Positions 7,147-14,569 of a stretch of 17,734 nt of DNA are shown piece by piece. This DNA comes from Avichristensenella sp031550095. Its GTDB lineage: Bacteria; Bacillota; Clostridia; Christensenellales; Aristaeellaceae. Every line of letters starts with the position of its first letter. The first letter of the stretch is position 1. Location: positions 1-17,734 of the forward strand of contig JAVBOX010000077.1 in the NCBI GenBank assembly GCA_031550095.1. Reading direction: 5' to 3'. The position numbers and the translations under genes were made by a program. The notes beneath the pieces were generated by a model. That model did no database searches. It saw only the letters and a program-made list of their open reading frames with translations, and was not told where the DNA came from.

Positions 7147-8667
7147 TTACGCGTCCGCGACGAAGGCCTTCCGATATTCCTTGGGGGTTTTTCCCGCGAT
7201 CATCTTGAAAGCCGTCGCAAAATATGTAGCGTCGCCAAACCCAACCATCTCTGCAATCTGACCCACCTTCAGATCATTGTCCAGCAAAAGCTTTTTTGCC
7301 GCGTCAATCCGGATATTGTTGAGGTATTCCTTGAAAGATACCCCCATATGCCGCTTAAATTGGCTGCTGAAATACCACTCGTTCAAAAACACCGCCCGCG
7401 ATACATCGGGCAACAAGATATTTTCCATATAGTGGATTTTCATATACTGGACGGCGTCCAATATGTACCGTGGCGGTCGGTTCCCTTTGTCGCCCGCGGC
7501 GCCTACCGCAAGCACATAATCCTCCACAGCGCGAAGCAAGTCCTGGGGCTTTCTCGCCCGATTCACCCGCTCCACATACTCGGTATAGCTGTGGCTCATC
7601 ATGGTCATATCCAAAGGGGGCCGAAGAGGATCTTGGCTTAAGGAAAGCAGCAACTGCATGGTCTCCCGCTTTATCTCGTCCGGGTTGATATACCCCTTTG
7701 GCCAGGTAAAATTTTTCATCATCTCCGAAAGCCCCGCGGAAAGAGCCGAAGCGTCCCGGAGGCGCAAAAGCTTCAGCAAGCGGCCAGTCGCCCAGTAGAT
7801 TGAGAAATTGGAGGGCATCGTCTGCTCATACAGGCTCTTCATCTCGCCAAAGGCCACAAGGCGCCCGATCCCGTTAAACTCAACGAACTCACACAGCTTT
7901 TTAAGGCCCTTTACCGTGTTCAGCCAATCGCCTACTGCGGGCACCACCACCCATGCCATGGCCGTCAGTTCCCCATCCCCGGCAAGCTTTCGGTAGAGGG
8001 ACATAAGGAAACCTTCCGTATTAGGATGAAGCAGCGACTCGTCCATGAGCAGCAGGGCGTGATCTTCCATATCCAGCGTAAAATACCGAAAACCGTCCTC
8101 CTCCTCCGATGGCAGCCGGTATTGCAGGCAACTCTGAAGCTTCTCCAAGAGCCTTGGCACAGCCGTTCCCGACCGCATGTGCACAAGGCGAAGGACTGAA
8201 AAGGGCAGGTTTGGTGTCGAATCCCACACGTATGAGGCAAGAAGCGCCTTGAACCTCTTTTTCGTCTCCTCCAGCGCCTCCTCCCGCCCCTGGGACAACT
8301 TGTCCTCCCCGATCCGGCGCAGGATGGACAGAAGGGTCTGATACCTGCAGGGCTTGATCAGATAATCCACAGCTCCATGCTTCATACAGGCCCGGACATA
8401 ATCATAATCCCCATAGGCGCTTAAAACGATGGTGCGAATGTTGGGATAGCGCTGCGCCAGCAACCCGACCAACTGGACGCCGTCCATAACGGGCATGCGA
8501 ATGTCCGTTATGACCACGTCCACCTCCCGATGCTCAAGCAAAGAAAGGGCTTGTAAGGCGGAATTGGCCTCCAGAGCAACTTCAAACTCCGCGGGATACC
8601 GGCGAAGGATATGGGCAATACCCTGCAGGGTCGATACCTCGTCATCCACCACGATGACAGAAATCAT
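7147..8667 (-). CDS. YesN-type response regulator with AraC output domain
   Basis: 506 residues, typical for the YesN group. Residues 1-120 are the receiver domain: acidic pocket VVDDE (6-10), phosphoacceptor D55 in VVITDIRMP, the conserved serine in LSAYG (82-86) and K105 in YLIKP. A long linker of about 280 residues follows. The last 105 residues are an AraC/XylS DNA-binding domain, with both helix-turn-helix units visible (LPDVSRAVFLNEWYFSSQFK and VGQIAEMVGFGDATYFATAFK regions) and the ending GKTPKEYRK. It should be phosphorylated by the histidine kinase just upstream (16-base gap) and activate transcription. The obvious target is the divergent ABC importer at 11501, whose promoter has phased repeats and no good -35. 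The start is set by AAGGAG eight bases before the ATG. Confidence 0.95.
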   Translation of the reverse strand: MISVIVVDDEVSTLQGIAHILRRYPAEFEVALEANSALQALSLLEHREVDVVITDIRMPVMDGVQLVGLLAQRYPNIRTIVLSAYGDYDYVRACMKHGAVDYLIKPCRYQTLLSILRRIGEDKLSQGREEALEETKKRFKALLASYVWDSTPNLPFSVLRLVHMRSGTAVPRLLEKLQSCLQYRLPSEEEDGFRYFTLDMEDHALLLMDESLLHPNTEGFLMSLYRKLAGDGELTAMAWVVVPAVGDWLNTVKGLKKLCEFVEFNGIGRLVAFGEMKSLYEQTMPSNFSIYWATGRLLKLLRLRDASALSAGLSEMMKNFTWPKGYINPDEIKRETMQLLLSLSQDPLRPPLDMTMMSHSYTEYVERVNRARKPQDLLRAVEDYVLAVGAAGDKGNRPPRYILDAVQYMKIHYMENILLPDVSRAVFLNEWYFSSQFKRHMGVSFKEYLNNIRIDAAKKLLLDNDLKVGQIAEMVGFGDATYFATAFKMIAGKTPKEYRKAFVADA

Positions 8668-8683
8668 AGCGCCTCTCCTTTCC

Positions 8684-10471
8684 TCAAGCCTTTCCGCTGG
8701 CGTATGGGGAGCGCTCCCCAGGCGGCATCATGTATATTTCCGCGTCCTCACTGGCGGACAGGGTAATGCGCACGCAACAACCTTTTCCTAGCTCCGTTTC
8801 GATGGTAATGCCATACTCATCCCCATAAATGTACTGTAGCCGCTTGTGAACCAGGTTGATGCCCAACTTGGAGCCGCCATTTCCGGGGGCTGGATTTCCG
8901 TTCATGATTTCGCTAACCTTCTCCGGGCTCATGCCGATGCCATTGTCAACCACGGACAGCACCAAGATATCCCCTTCCCGGGCGCCCGTTATGCCCACAT
9001 AGCAATAGGCGGTACCCCTCAGCTTAAAAGCGTGGTTGATGGCATTTTCCACCAAAGGCTGCAGCAGCAAGCAGGGAACCTTATAGGCTAGAATGTCGTC
9101 GTCGAAGTTGATCTCCCATTCAAAGTTCTCCCCCAGGCGCTTGCCCTGAAGCAGCAGATAGTTCTCAATCTGCCGCTGTTCCTCATAGATCGTTCCAAAT
9201 TCATGGTTGGCGGTAATGGAATACCGCAGGATTTCCGAAAGGGCGATGACCATTTCCATGGTCTCATCATCTCCCTTTTTCACTAGCTGCCAATAAATCA
9301 TGTCAAGGGTGTTATACAGAAAATGGGGGTTGAACTTTGACTGCATTTCACCGATCTGGGCCTTGCGCAGATACACCTGCTGATAATAGAGCTTCTCCAG
9401 AAGGCTTTTCACTTTCTTGACCATGCTGTTGAAGCTGTTGACAAAGATGGCGTATTCCTTGACCCGGCTGTTGGGCAGTTCCGTTTCAAAGTCCCCTTCC
9501 CCTACGCGTCGCAGGAGCCTTGTGATCTCATGCACCGGCGCCATCATCGTATGGAAGGTGAGCAGGGAAAAAACAGCCACCATCAGCATGGCGCCACAAA
9601 TCACCAGGATAAACGTGTAGGTGGATTTGGCCAACTCCTTGCGGATCATATCCTGGGGCAGGACGCCAATGAACTTCCAACCCGTGGAATGGATCGAATG
9701 GGACATCGCACTCTCCAGGTCGCCGGAGGTATCCGAAGCGGTCAGAATTTCATCCGGATTGCTGGAATAGAGAATGCGGTCCCCATCCACAATCAGCAGG
9801 TGAGCGCTCTCCCCCAATTCCACCTTAGCCATCAGCTTTGTCAGGATGTTCATTTGCAGGTCCAGCCGCATCATGCCGAGAAAGCGCCCCTTGGCACAGA
9901 TGGGATTGATGATGGAAAGCTGATAGGGAGAAATGCCGGTCACAACATAGCGGGATTGGGAAAGCTGCGGATTTTTTGAGAATTCATCCATCAGCCCCTG
10001 CATATCCGGGGACACCGTGTCCAAGGCTTCATAAAAAAACGCGTTGACAATGGGCATGTCTGGCATGTACACATAGATATTATCGAACATGCTCTTGGTC
10101 TGAAAGCGAAGAATTTCACGCTGAATCCACTGGGCGCCCACCACATACATGGAATGGTTCGCGGTTATCTGACCCATATAATACCGAATCAGTGGGGCGC
10201 TGGAAAACATGGAGGCGATCTTTTGATAGTTCTCCAGGTAGGCATCAATAATCTGACCGGTCTGCGTAAGCTGAGCCTCGTAATAGCTCTCATTGGCCTC
10301 CAAAATGGAGGCGCGGGTTCTGCCTTGGGCCCATAGGACAATCAGGAGCAGCGCCGCCGTGATGGCAAAGCAAAAAACAAGATGCCGATAGTAAAGGCTA
10401 TAGGGCTTCTTTTGCCTTTCACTCGCGCTCCCGAAAAGGCGCGAGAGCGGCGCCGATTGCGTCCGAGCCAT
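8684..10471 (-). CDS. YesM-type sensor histidine kinase
   Basis: 595 residues. TM1 is about 30-49 and TM2 about 285-305. Between them is an extracytoplasmic region of some 235 residues that looks like a double-Cache sensor and contains a single cysteine, C192. A HAMP domain (about 308-360) starts at MAPVHEITRLL. The LytS/YesM-type kinase core follows with phosphoacceptor H383 in KFNPHFLYNTLD, the N box PLVENAINHAF (472-482), G1 DNGIGM (509-514) and G2 GSKLGINLVHKRL (533-545). It should phosphorylate the adjacent YesN-type regulator; such pairs usually govern carbohydrate uptake. The start is the ATG at 10471, with GGGAGGG about 11 bases before it. No in-frame ATG, GTG or TTG lies between there and TM1, so the first 53 bases overlap the end of the upstream thioredoxin-like gene. 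That predicts translational coupling. Confidence 0.94.
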   Translation of the reverse strand: MARTQSAPLSRLFGSASERQKKPYSLYYRHLVFCFAITAALLLIVLWAQGRTRASILEANESYYEAQLTQTGQIIDAYLENYQKIASMFSSAPLIRYYMGQITANHSMYVVGAQWIQREILRFQTKSMFDNIYVYMPDMPIVNAFFYEALDTVSPDMQGLMDEFSKNPQLSQSRYVVTGISPYQLSIINPICAKGRFLGMMRLDLQMNILTKLMAKVELGESAHLLIVDGDRILYSSNPDEILTASDTSGDLESAMSHSIHSTGWKFIGVLPQDMIRKELAKSTYTFILVICGAMLMVAVFSLLTFHTMMAPVHEITRLLRRVGEGDFETELPNSRVKEYAIFVNSFNSMVKKVKSLLEKLYYQQVYLRKAQIGEMQSKFNPHFLYNTLDMIYWQLVKKGDDETMEMVIALSEILRYSITANHEFGTIYEEQRQIENYLLLQGKRLGENFEWEINFDDDILAYKVPCLLLQPLVENAINHAFKLRGTAYCYVGITGAREGDILVLSVVDNGIGMSPEKVSEIMNGNPAPGNGGSKLGINLVHKRLQYIYGDEYGITIETELGKGCCVRITLSASEDAEIYMMPPGERSPYASGKA

Positions 10472-11174
10472 AGTAGTAATTCCCTCCCCAGAACAAATAG
10501 GGAACCGAGACACCATGGTTTTCAACGCCGTACCCCACAAGATAAGACGCCAGGAGCGCGTAGTTTTGCTCCTCGTCGATGCTGAGCTCCGCACAGGAGA
10601 CGCCAACGTTGGCGAGCCCCACCTGCGCCTCGGACAGATATTTTCGGGCCCGGGAGCACTCCCCGCAAAGGTCAGTGGTAAAGTATAGCATGGCCTTCTC
10701 GCTTAACTTTTCAAAAGGTTTTTCCCGGGCGAAGAGGGCGCTGAGACGCCGGCTTTCCAACCGCTTCGCCACCTGGCCCTCGGCCGCCCTACCGGAATAC
10801 GCTTCCTTTCCATCCAAAACCACCAACGGCATTTCCAGGTTTTGGGGCGATAAGCCCAGCGCGGCGCAGATTTCTTCCAGCGCCTTTTGCCCGCTCTCGA
10901 CCTTCGTATTGAACGTTTGGATGGTGGAGCGCTTCTCCAGATTAACACGCTCCAGCACCTCGTAGAAGGTCTGATACAGTGCGTCCAGGGTGGTGCAGGG
11001 CTGGCAGGGGGCTCCATCCCCATAGCAGCCGCCGCAGTCGTCAAAGGCATAAATAGTCAAAACAACCGGGCGAGTTATGCGGGTATACACAGCCAAGCAA
11101 CAGGCAAAAATGACAATACATGCACAAATAACCAAATATCGATGTGCCTTTCCCACCTTTTTCTTCCACATCAT
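10419..11174 (-). CDS. Membrane-anchored protein with two thioredoxin folds
   Basis: 251 residues. A basic start and one hydrophobic segment (about 13-30) anchor it with the rest outside. Two successive thioredoxin-like units can be read. The first has strand VVLTIYAFDDC with C47/C50 (CGGC) and C57/C60 (CQPC) on a short insert, then the cis-proline segment EMPLVVLDG (P116). The second has AMLYFTTDLCGEC with C170/C173, then SVPYLFWGG (P225). Each half thus has both redox cysteines and the cis-proline, as in tandem thioredoxin or protein-disulfide-oxidoreductase proteins. It is the first gene of the operon with the histidine kinase, so it may pass a redox or ligand signal to the sensor, or keep thiols in the exported products. 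GGGAGG lies seven bases before the ATG. I do not recognise a named family; the fold reading rests on motifs only. Confidence 0.82.
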   Translation of the reverse strand: MMWKKKVGKAHRYLVICACIVIFACCLAVYTRITRPVVLTIYAFDDCGGCYGDGAPCQPCTTLDALYQTFYEVLERVNLEKRSTIQTFNTKVESGQKALEEICAALGLSPQNLEMPLVVLDGKEAYSGRAAEGQVAKRLESRRLSALFAREKPFEKLSEKAMLYFTTDLCGECSRARKYLSEAQVGLANVGVSCAELSIDEEQNYALLASYLVGYGVENHGVSVPYLFWGGNYYYGSDAIGAALAPFRERE

Positions 11175-11197
11175 TGCGTTGCCTCCCGATCTATGTT

Positions 11198-11227
11198 ATT
11201 ATACAGGAAAACCCCTCAATGAGGCAA
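11198..11227 (-). promoter_or_regulatory. Promoter of the thioredoxin/two-component operon, with palindrome in the spacer
   Basis: On the minus strand a perfect TATAAT (11203-11198) lies 18 bases downstream of TTGCCT (11227-11222). The leader would be about 17-20 bases and holds the GGGAGG site. A perfect inverted repeat CCTCA-A-TGAGG (11214-11224) fills half of the spacer, a good place for a repressor or autoregulatory site. Confidence 0.68.
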
Positions 11228-11256
11228 TAAAGAAATGTAAGTCCACATTTTTCCTT

Positions 11257-11340
11257 TTCTTTAACTAATTTCAACATATTCCTAATGCGCAAATCAATAG
11301 ATACAACAATAAATCCCAATGTTCTTTAACGAAATCCAAT
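11257..11340 (+). repeat. AT-rich direct repeats upstream of the importer promoter (candidate regulator sites)
   Basis: TTCTTTAACTAATTTCAAC (11257-11275) and TTCTTTAACGAAATCCAAT (11322-11340) match at 14 of 19 positions, 65 bases apart. The second half of the motif also appears as AAATCAATA (11291) and AAATCCCAAT (11311). Together with AAATCCAAT (11332) this gives a 20-21-base period, which is two helical turns and the spacing AraC-type dimers like. The last copy ends about eight bases before where a -35 would be. This fits binding by the YesN-type regulator, but in AT-rich DNA chance is possible. Confidence 0.4.
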
Positions 11341-11348
11341 AATATTAA

Positions 11349-11377
11349 AGGAAAAAGCTATCTGGGCACAGTATAAT
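11349..11377 (+). promoter_or_regulatory. Likely activator-dependent promoter of the ABC importer operon
   Basis: A perfect TATAAT stands at 11372-11377, but the hexamer 17 bases upstream (AGGAAA, 11349-11354) does not resemble TTGACA and there is no extended -10. A good -10 with a poor -35 next to direct repeats is the usual layout for an activator-controlled promoter. The leader to the ATG at 11501 would be about 117 bases, in which I see no riboswitch-like fold. Confidence 0.5.
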
Positions 11378-11500
11378 AGCAGTTATAAACGGTCACTCCA
11401 AAGGCAGTTCGTGCGCAATTTATTTCCGTATATGTGGAATGTTGCACGCAAATGACGAATCCACGCCTTTGGGTCGATCCAAAAAGAGAGGAGCCTTGGT

Positions 11501-13396
11501 ATGAGAATGAAGCAAGCGCGAATGTTTCTGGTACTGTTTCTAGCGTTGGTAATGCTCTCGATGGGCAACGCCAGCGCCGCCAGCAGGGAAACGGAAGTGG
11601 GCACCCCTCGGAACGAGACCTTGATCGTGGACATGATGTCGGGCCGTGACGTCAATCCCGATCTGTGGAACTGGTATGTGCCCGGCTGCGTGGCCAGCAA
11701 CCACGAAGGCCCTTGGATGGGGCACCATATGTGGAACACCGACACCGCCACCGGCGAGGTGGAGGGCGAGTTGGCTGACGGCCTTCCCATTGCGCTGGAC
11801 GACACGATGACCAAATTTCAGGTTAAGATCCGCCAAGGCCTCAAATGGTCAGACGGCGTCGACTTCACGGCCGCGGACGTGGTCTTCACCAGCGACATGC
11901 TCCTGAATACCCCTGCCTTGGGCGCCGGAGTACAATACGCCTCCATGGTGGAATCCATGACCCTTGTGGACGACTACACGGTGGAAATCGTGACCAAAAA
12001 GCCGGAACCGAAGCTGGAGTTACGGCTTGGCTCGGTTGTCCATGGCAACTTCTTCAAGGTCGTTCCCAAGCACATCTGGGAAGGCGAGGACCCCGCCACA
12101 TTCCGCTTTTCCAACCCCGTGGGGCTCTCTGCGTATAAATACGTAAAGTCCGATCCCCAGGGCTATTGGCATCTCTATGAAAAACGCGATGATTGGCAGT
12201 ACTCCTTGGAAGGGCAGAAGGTCGGCGAGCCCGCGCCAAAATACATCCTGCAAAGGGCATATGGCACGGAGGACAAGCGGATCATGGCCGCCATCCAGCA
12301 CGATCTGGACATCATGGCAGGCGTGGCGCCGGAGAGCTGGGACATGCTCAACGAGCGGGATGAGACCGCCCGCTGCTGGTTTGAAAGCTTCCCCTACGCC
12401 AGCTTCGACAACACCTGTGAGCGGGGCATTCTGTTCAACAACGCCCGAGCTCCCTATGACAACAAGGAAATCCGGTGGGCGCTGGCGCTGTCCGTTGATA
12501 TCATCGGCACATCCATGAACGGCTACAACGGTATGCAGAACGTATCCCCAATTCAGGTGCCCCCCACGTCCATTCTGACCCCCATCTATCATCTGCCCAT
12601 GCGGGAATGGCTGACAGAGTTTGCCTTCGAGGACGGCTACAAGCCCTTTGATCCCACCATTCCGATGCAGATCACCGAGATGATGTCCAAGCAAGGCGTA
12701 GAAGGCCTGCCGGAGACCGAAGAGGAAATGATCAAGACCTTTGGCATTGGCTGGTGGAAATACGATGTGGAAAAAGCCGCCGAAATGCTGGAGAAGAATG
12801 GATTCACCCGGAAGAACAACGAATGGTATCTGCCGGATGGAAGCCGTTGGACCATGGAACTCATTACGCTGAAAGAGGGCCAGACCCAGCAGATCCGCCT
12901 GGGTTTTGCGGCGGCGGAATCCTGGCGGAAGTTTGGCATCGACGTCAATGTCATTCAGCTTGACTCAGCGGCATTCAGCTCCGCCCAGACCACCGGCGAA
13001 TACCAGGTGATCACGGCCTGGCCCGCCTGCGGCATGATCGCCGACGTCAGCACAAACATCAACACCTGGAGCCGCCAGTACTTGGTGCCCATCGGAGAAA
13101 ACGCCTCCGCCAATGTGGGCCGCTGGGATAACGAAGAAGCCAGCGCCATAATCGATGAGCTTTTGGCCATGCCCCGGACGGACGTCAACATGGTGCCCCG
13201 AACCATGGATTTACTGAAGATTATGGTGGCCGAAAACCCGAACCTAGTCATGTACGGCGCAGCCACCTTTACCCCCTATGACGCCTATTACTGGCAGGGC
13301 ATGCCCACTTCTGAAGATCCGTACGCGGGGCCTTGGCAGTGGTGGTCCAACTACAAATACGTCGTGCCCAAGCTAATCCCCACCGGCGCCGAGTAA
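11501..13396 (+). CDS. Extracellular solute-binding protein, family 5 (peptide/nickel/oligosaccharide ABC importer)
   Basis: 631 residues, longer than typical peptide-binding DppA/OppA (about 540) and near the size of family-5 proteins known to bind oligosaccharides in Thermotoga. The family signature is at about 107-136 (FQVKIRQGLKWSDG, then FTAADVVFTSDML). The signal peptide is basic, then hydrophobic (7-22), with a signal peptidase I site at NASA-AS (23-28). No cysteine follows, so it is not a lipoprotein, unlike most binding proteins of Gram-positive bacteria. It is rich in tryptophan and tyrosine, which suits sugar stacking but proves nothing. It should capture the substrate and deliver it to the two permeases downstream. 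AGAGGAG lies seven bases before the ATG. Divergent transcription from the redox two-component operon suggests that system controls it. The family is certain; a peptide ligand remains possible. Confidence 0.95.
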   Translation: MRMKQARMFLVLFLALVMLSMGNASAASRETEVGTPRNETLIVDMMSGRDVNPDLWNWYVPGCVASNHEGPWMGHHMWNTDTATGEVEGELADGLPIALDDTMTKFQVKIRQGLKWSDGVDFTAADVVFTSDMLLNTPALGAGVQYASMVESMTLVDDYTVEIVTKKPEPKLELRLGSVVHGNFFKVVPKHIWEGEDPATFRFSNPVGLSAYKYVKSDPQGYWHLYEKRDDWQYSLEGQKVGEPAPKYILQRAYGTEDKRIMAAIQHDLDIMAGVAPESWDMLNERDETARCWFESFPYASFDNTCERGILFNNARAPYDNKEIRWALALSVDIIGTSMNGYNGMQNVSPIQVPPTSILTPIYHLPMREWLTEFAFEDGYKPFDPTIPMQITEMMSKQGVEGLPETEEEMIKTFGIGWWKYDVEKAAEMLEKNGFTRKNNEWYLPDGSRWTMELITLKEGQTQQIRLGFAAAESWRKFGIDVNVIQLDSAAFSSAQTTGEYQVITAWPACGMIADVSTNINTWSRQYLVPIGENASANVGRWDNEEASAIIDELLAMPRTDVNMVPRTMDLLKIMVAENPNLVMYGAATFTPYDAYYWQGMPTSEDPYAGPWQWWSNYKYVVPKLIPTGAE

Positions 13397-13427
13397 TGTA
13401 GGCGCAAGAGAAACACGGGTCGAATCT

Positions 13428-13465
13428 ACTACCAATTTGCGCAGGGGGGTGCGCAAATTAGTATT
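13428..13465 (+). other. Intercistronic stem-loop between binding protein and permease genes
   Basis: AATTTGCGCA (13434-13443) and TGCGCAAATT (13450-13459) pair perfectly around a GGGGGG loop. The stem can extend outward to 13428 and 13465 with two mismatched positions. No T tract follows, so it is not an ordinary terminator. It is well placed to stabilise the binding-protein mRNA or reduce read-through, giving excess binding protein over permease. The rest of the 155-bp gap (13397-13551) holds only a small GGATG/CATCC hairpin near 13478 and the ribosome binding site of the permease gene. Confidence 0.65.
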
Positions 13466-13551
13466 CAAATGGGCATTGGATGCGCGCGCCATCCCTATGA
13501 AATGATGACGCGCACATCCTTTCTGCCTATTCTTGAAAAGGAAGATGGCGT

Positions 13552-14550
13552 ATGAAATTTGTTCGATTCTTGTTCGCCCGGCTCATCGTCTTCGCGCTTG
13601 TGGTGTTCATCGGCATCACGGTGGTATTCTTTGTGCCCCGGATGCTGCCCTCGGATCCCATCGACGCCATGCTCGCCCGGTTGACCGCCCAAGCGGGCTA
13701 CATGGAGCCGGAAGCGGTGGCGGCCATCCGGGAGACGCTAACCCAGTCCTTTGGCCTGGAGGGAACGCTGGGTTCCCAGTACCTGAGCTTTTTTAAGCGC
13801 GTGCTCATCACCCACGACTTCGGGCCTTCATTTTCCCAGTACCCCATCCCCGTCATGGAACTCATCGGCAGAGCCCTGCCCTGGACCATGGGCCTGATGT
13901 TAACCGGAATTGTTCTCTCCTGGATCATCGGGAACATGGTCGGGCTTTTGGCCGGGTTTCGAAAGGAAAAATGGTATGCGAAGGTCATGGAAGCCATTTC
14001 CATCGTTCTCTACCCCATCCCTTATTATATTGTCGCGCTTATCCTGCTCATCCTGTTTGCCCATGTGGTACCCCTCTTTCCTCTCTCCACCTCCATCCGC
14101 GGCTCAGGTTTCACATGGACCCACATCAAGAGCATCGTATACAATTCTTTCCTTCCTTGTATCTCCATGATCCTGGTGGGAACCGGTTGGTGGGTCATTA
14201 GCATGAAAACCCTCTCGGGGAACGCCGCCGAGGAGGAATATGTTCATTTCGCCCGGCTGAAGGGCCTCTCGGAAAATAAGATCATGACGCGGTATGTGCT
14301 GCCCACCTCCCTGCTGCCCCAGGTTACTTCCCTGGCCTTGCGCATTGGAGGGCTGTTTGGCGGTGCACTCATCACAGAGATCCTCTTTTCATACCCCGGG
14401 CTTGGCACCCTGGTATACAACGCCATCGTGCAGAATGACTACAACCTGATCATGGGCGCCATTTCAATATCCATTGTCGCCGTGGCGCTGGCGACCCTGG
14501 CCATTGACTTGCTCTACCCCTTCTTGGATCCCCGCGTGCGGTACTCATAA
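13552..14550 (+). CDS. ABC importer permease, DppB/OppB type
   Basis: 332 residues, the standard length for the first permease of the DppBC family. It opens with a membrane segment (about 6-29) ending FVPRMLPSDPID, the typical DppB N-terminus. A periplasmic loop of about 80 residues follows, then five further hydrophobic segments from about residue 107 on. The cytoplasmic EAA-type loop that docks the ATPase is at about 226-250 (EEEYVHFARLKGLSENK, then YVLPTSLLP). SYPGLGTLVYNAI near the end is the conserved GxGxLxxxA region of the family. It forms half of the transmembrane channel. AAAAGGAAG lies about ten bases before the ATG. It follows the binding-protein gene after a gap holding a stem-loop and is 19 bases from the next permease gene. 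Confidence 0.95.
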   Translation: MKFVRFLFARLIVFALVVFIGITVVFFVPRMLPSDPIDAMLARLTAQAGYMEPEAVAAIRETLTQSFGLEGTLGSQYLSFFKRVLITHDFGPSFSQYPIPVMELIGRALPWTMGLMLTGIVLSWIIGNMVGLLAGFRKEKWYAKVMEAISIVLYPIPYYIVALILLILFAHVVPLFPLSTSIRGSGFTWTHIKSIVYNSFLPCISMILVGTGWWVISMKTLSGNAAEEEYVHFARLKGLSENKIMTRYVLPTSLLPQVTSLALRIGGLFGGALITEILFSYPGLGTLVYNAIVQNDYNLIMGAISISIVAVALATLAIDLLYPFLDPRVRYS

Positions 14551-14569
14551 CAGGAAGGATGTGCGGCAA

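Noticed and set aside
11384..11500. Possible riboswitch or attenuator in the importer leader
   Set aside because: Only a short bulged pairing between the GTGCGCAA and TTGCACG regions can be drawn. No terminator stem with a T run or known aptamer core is visible.
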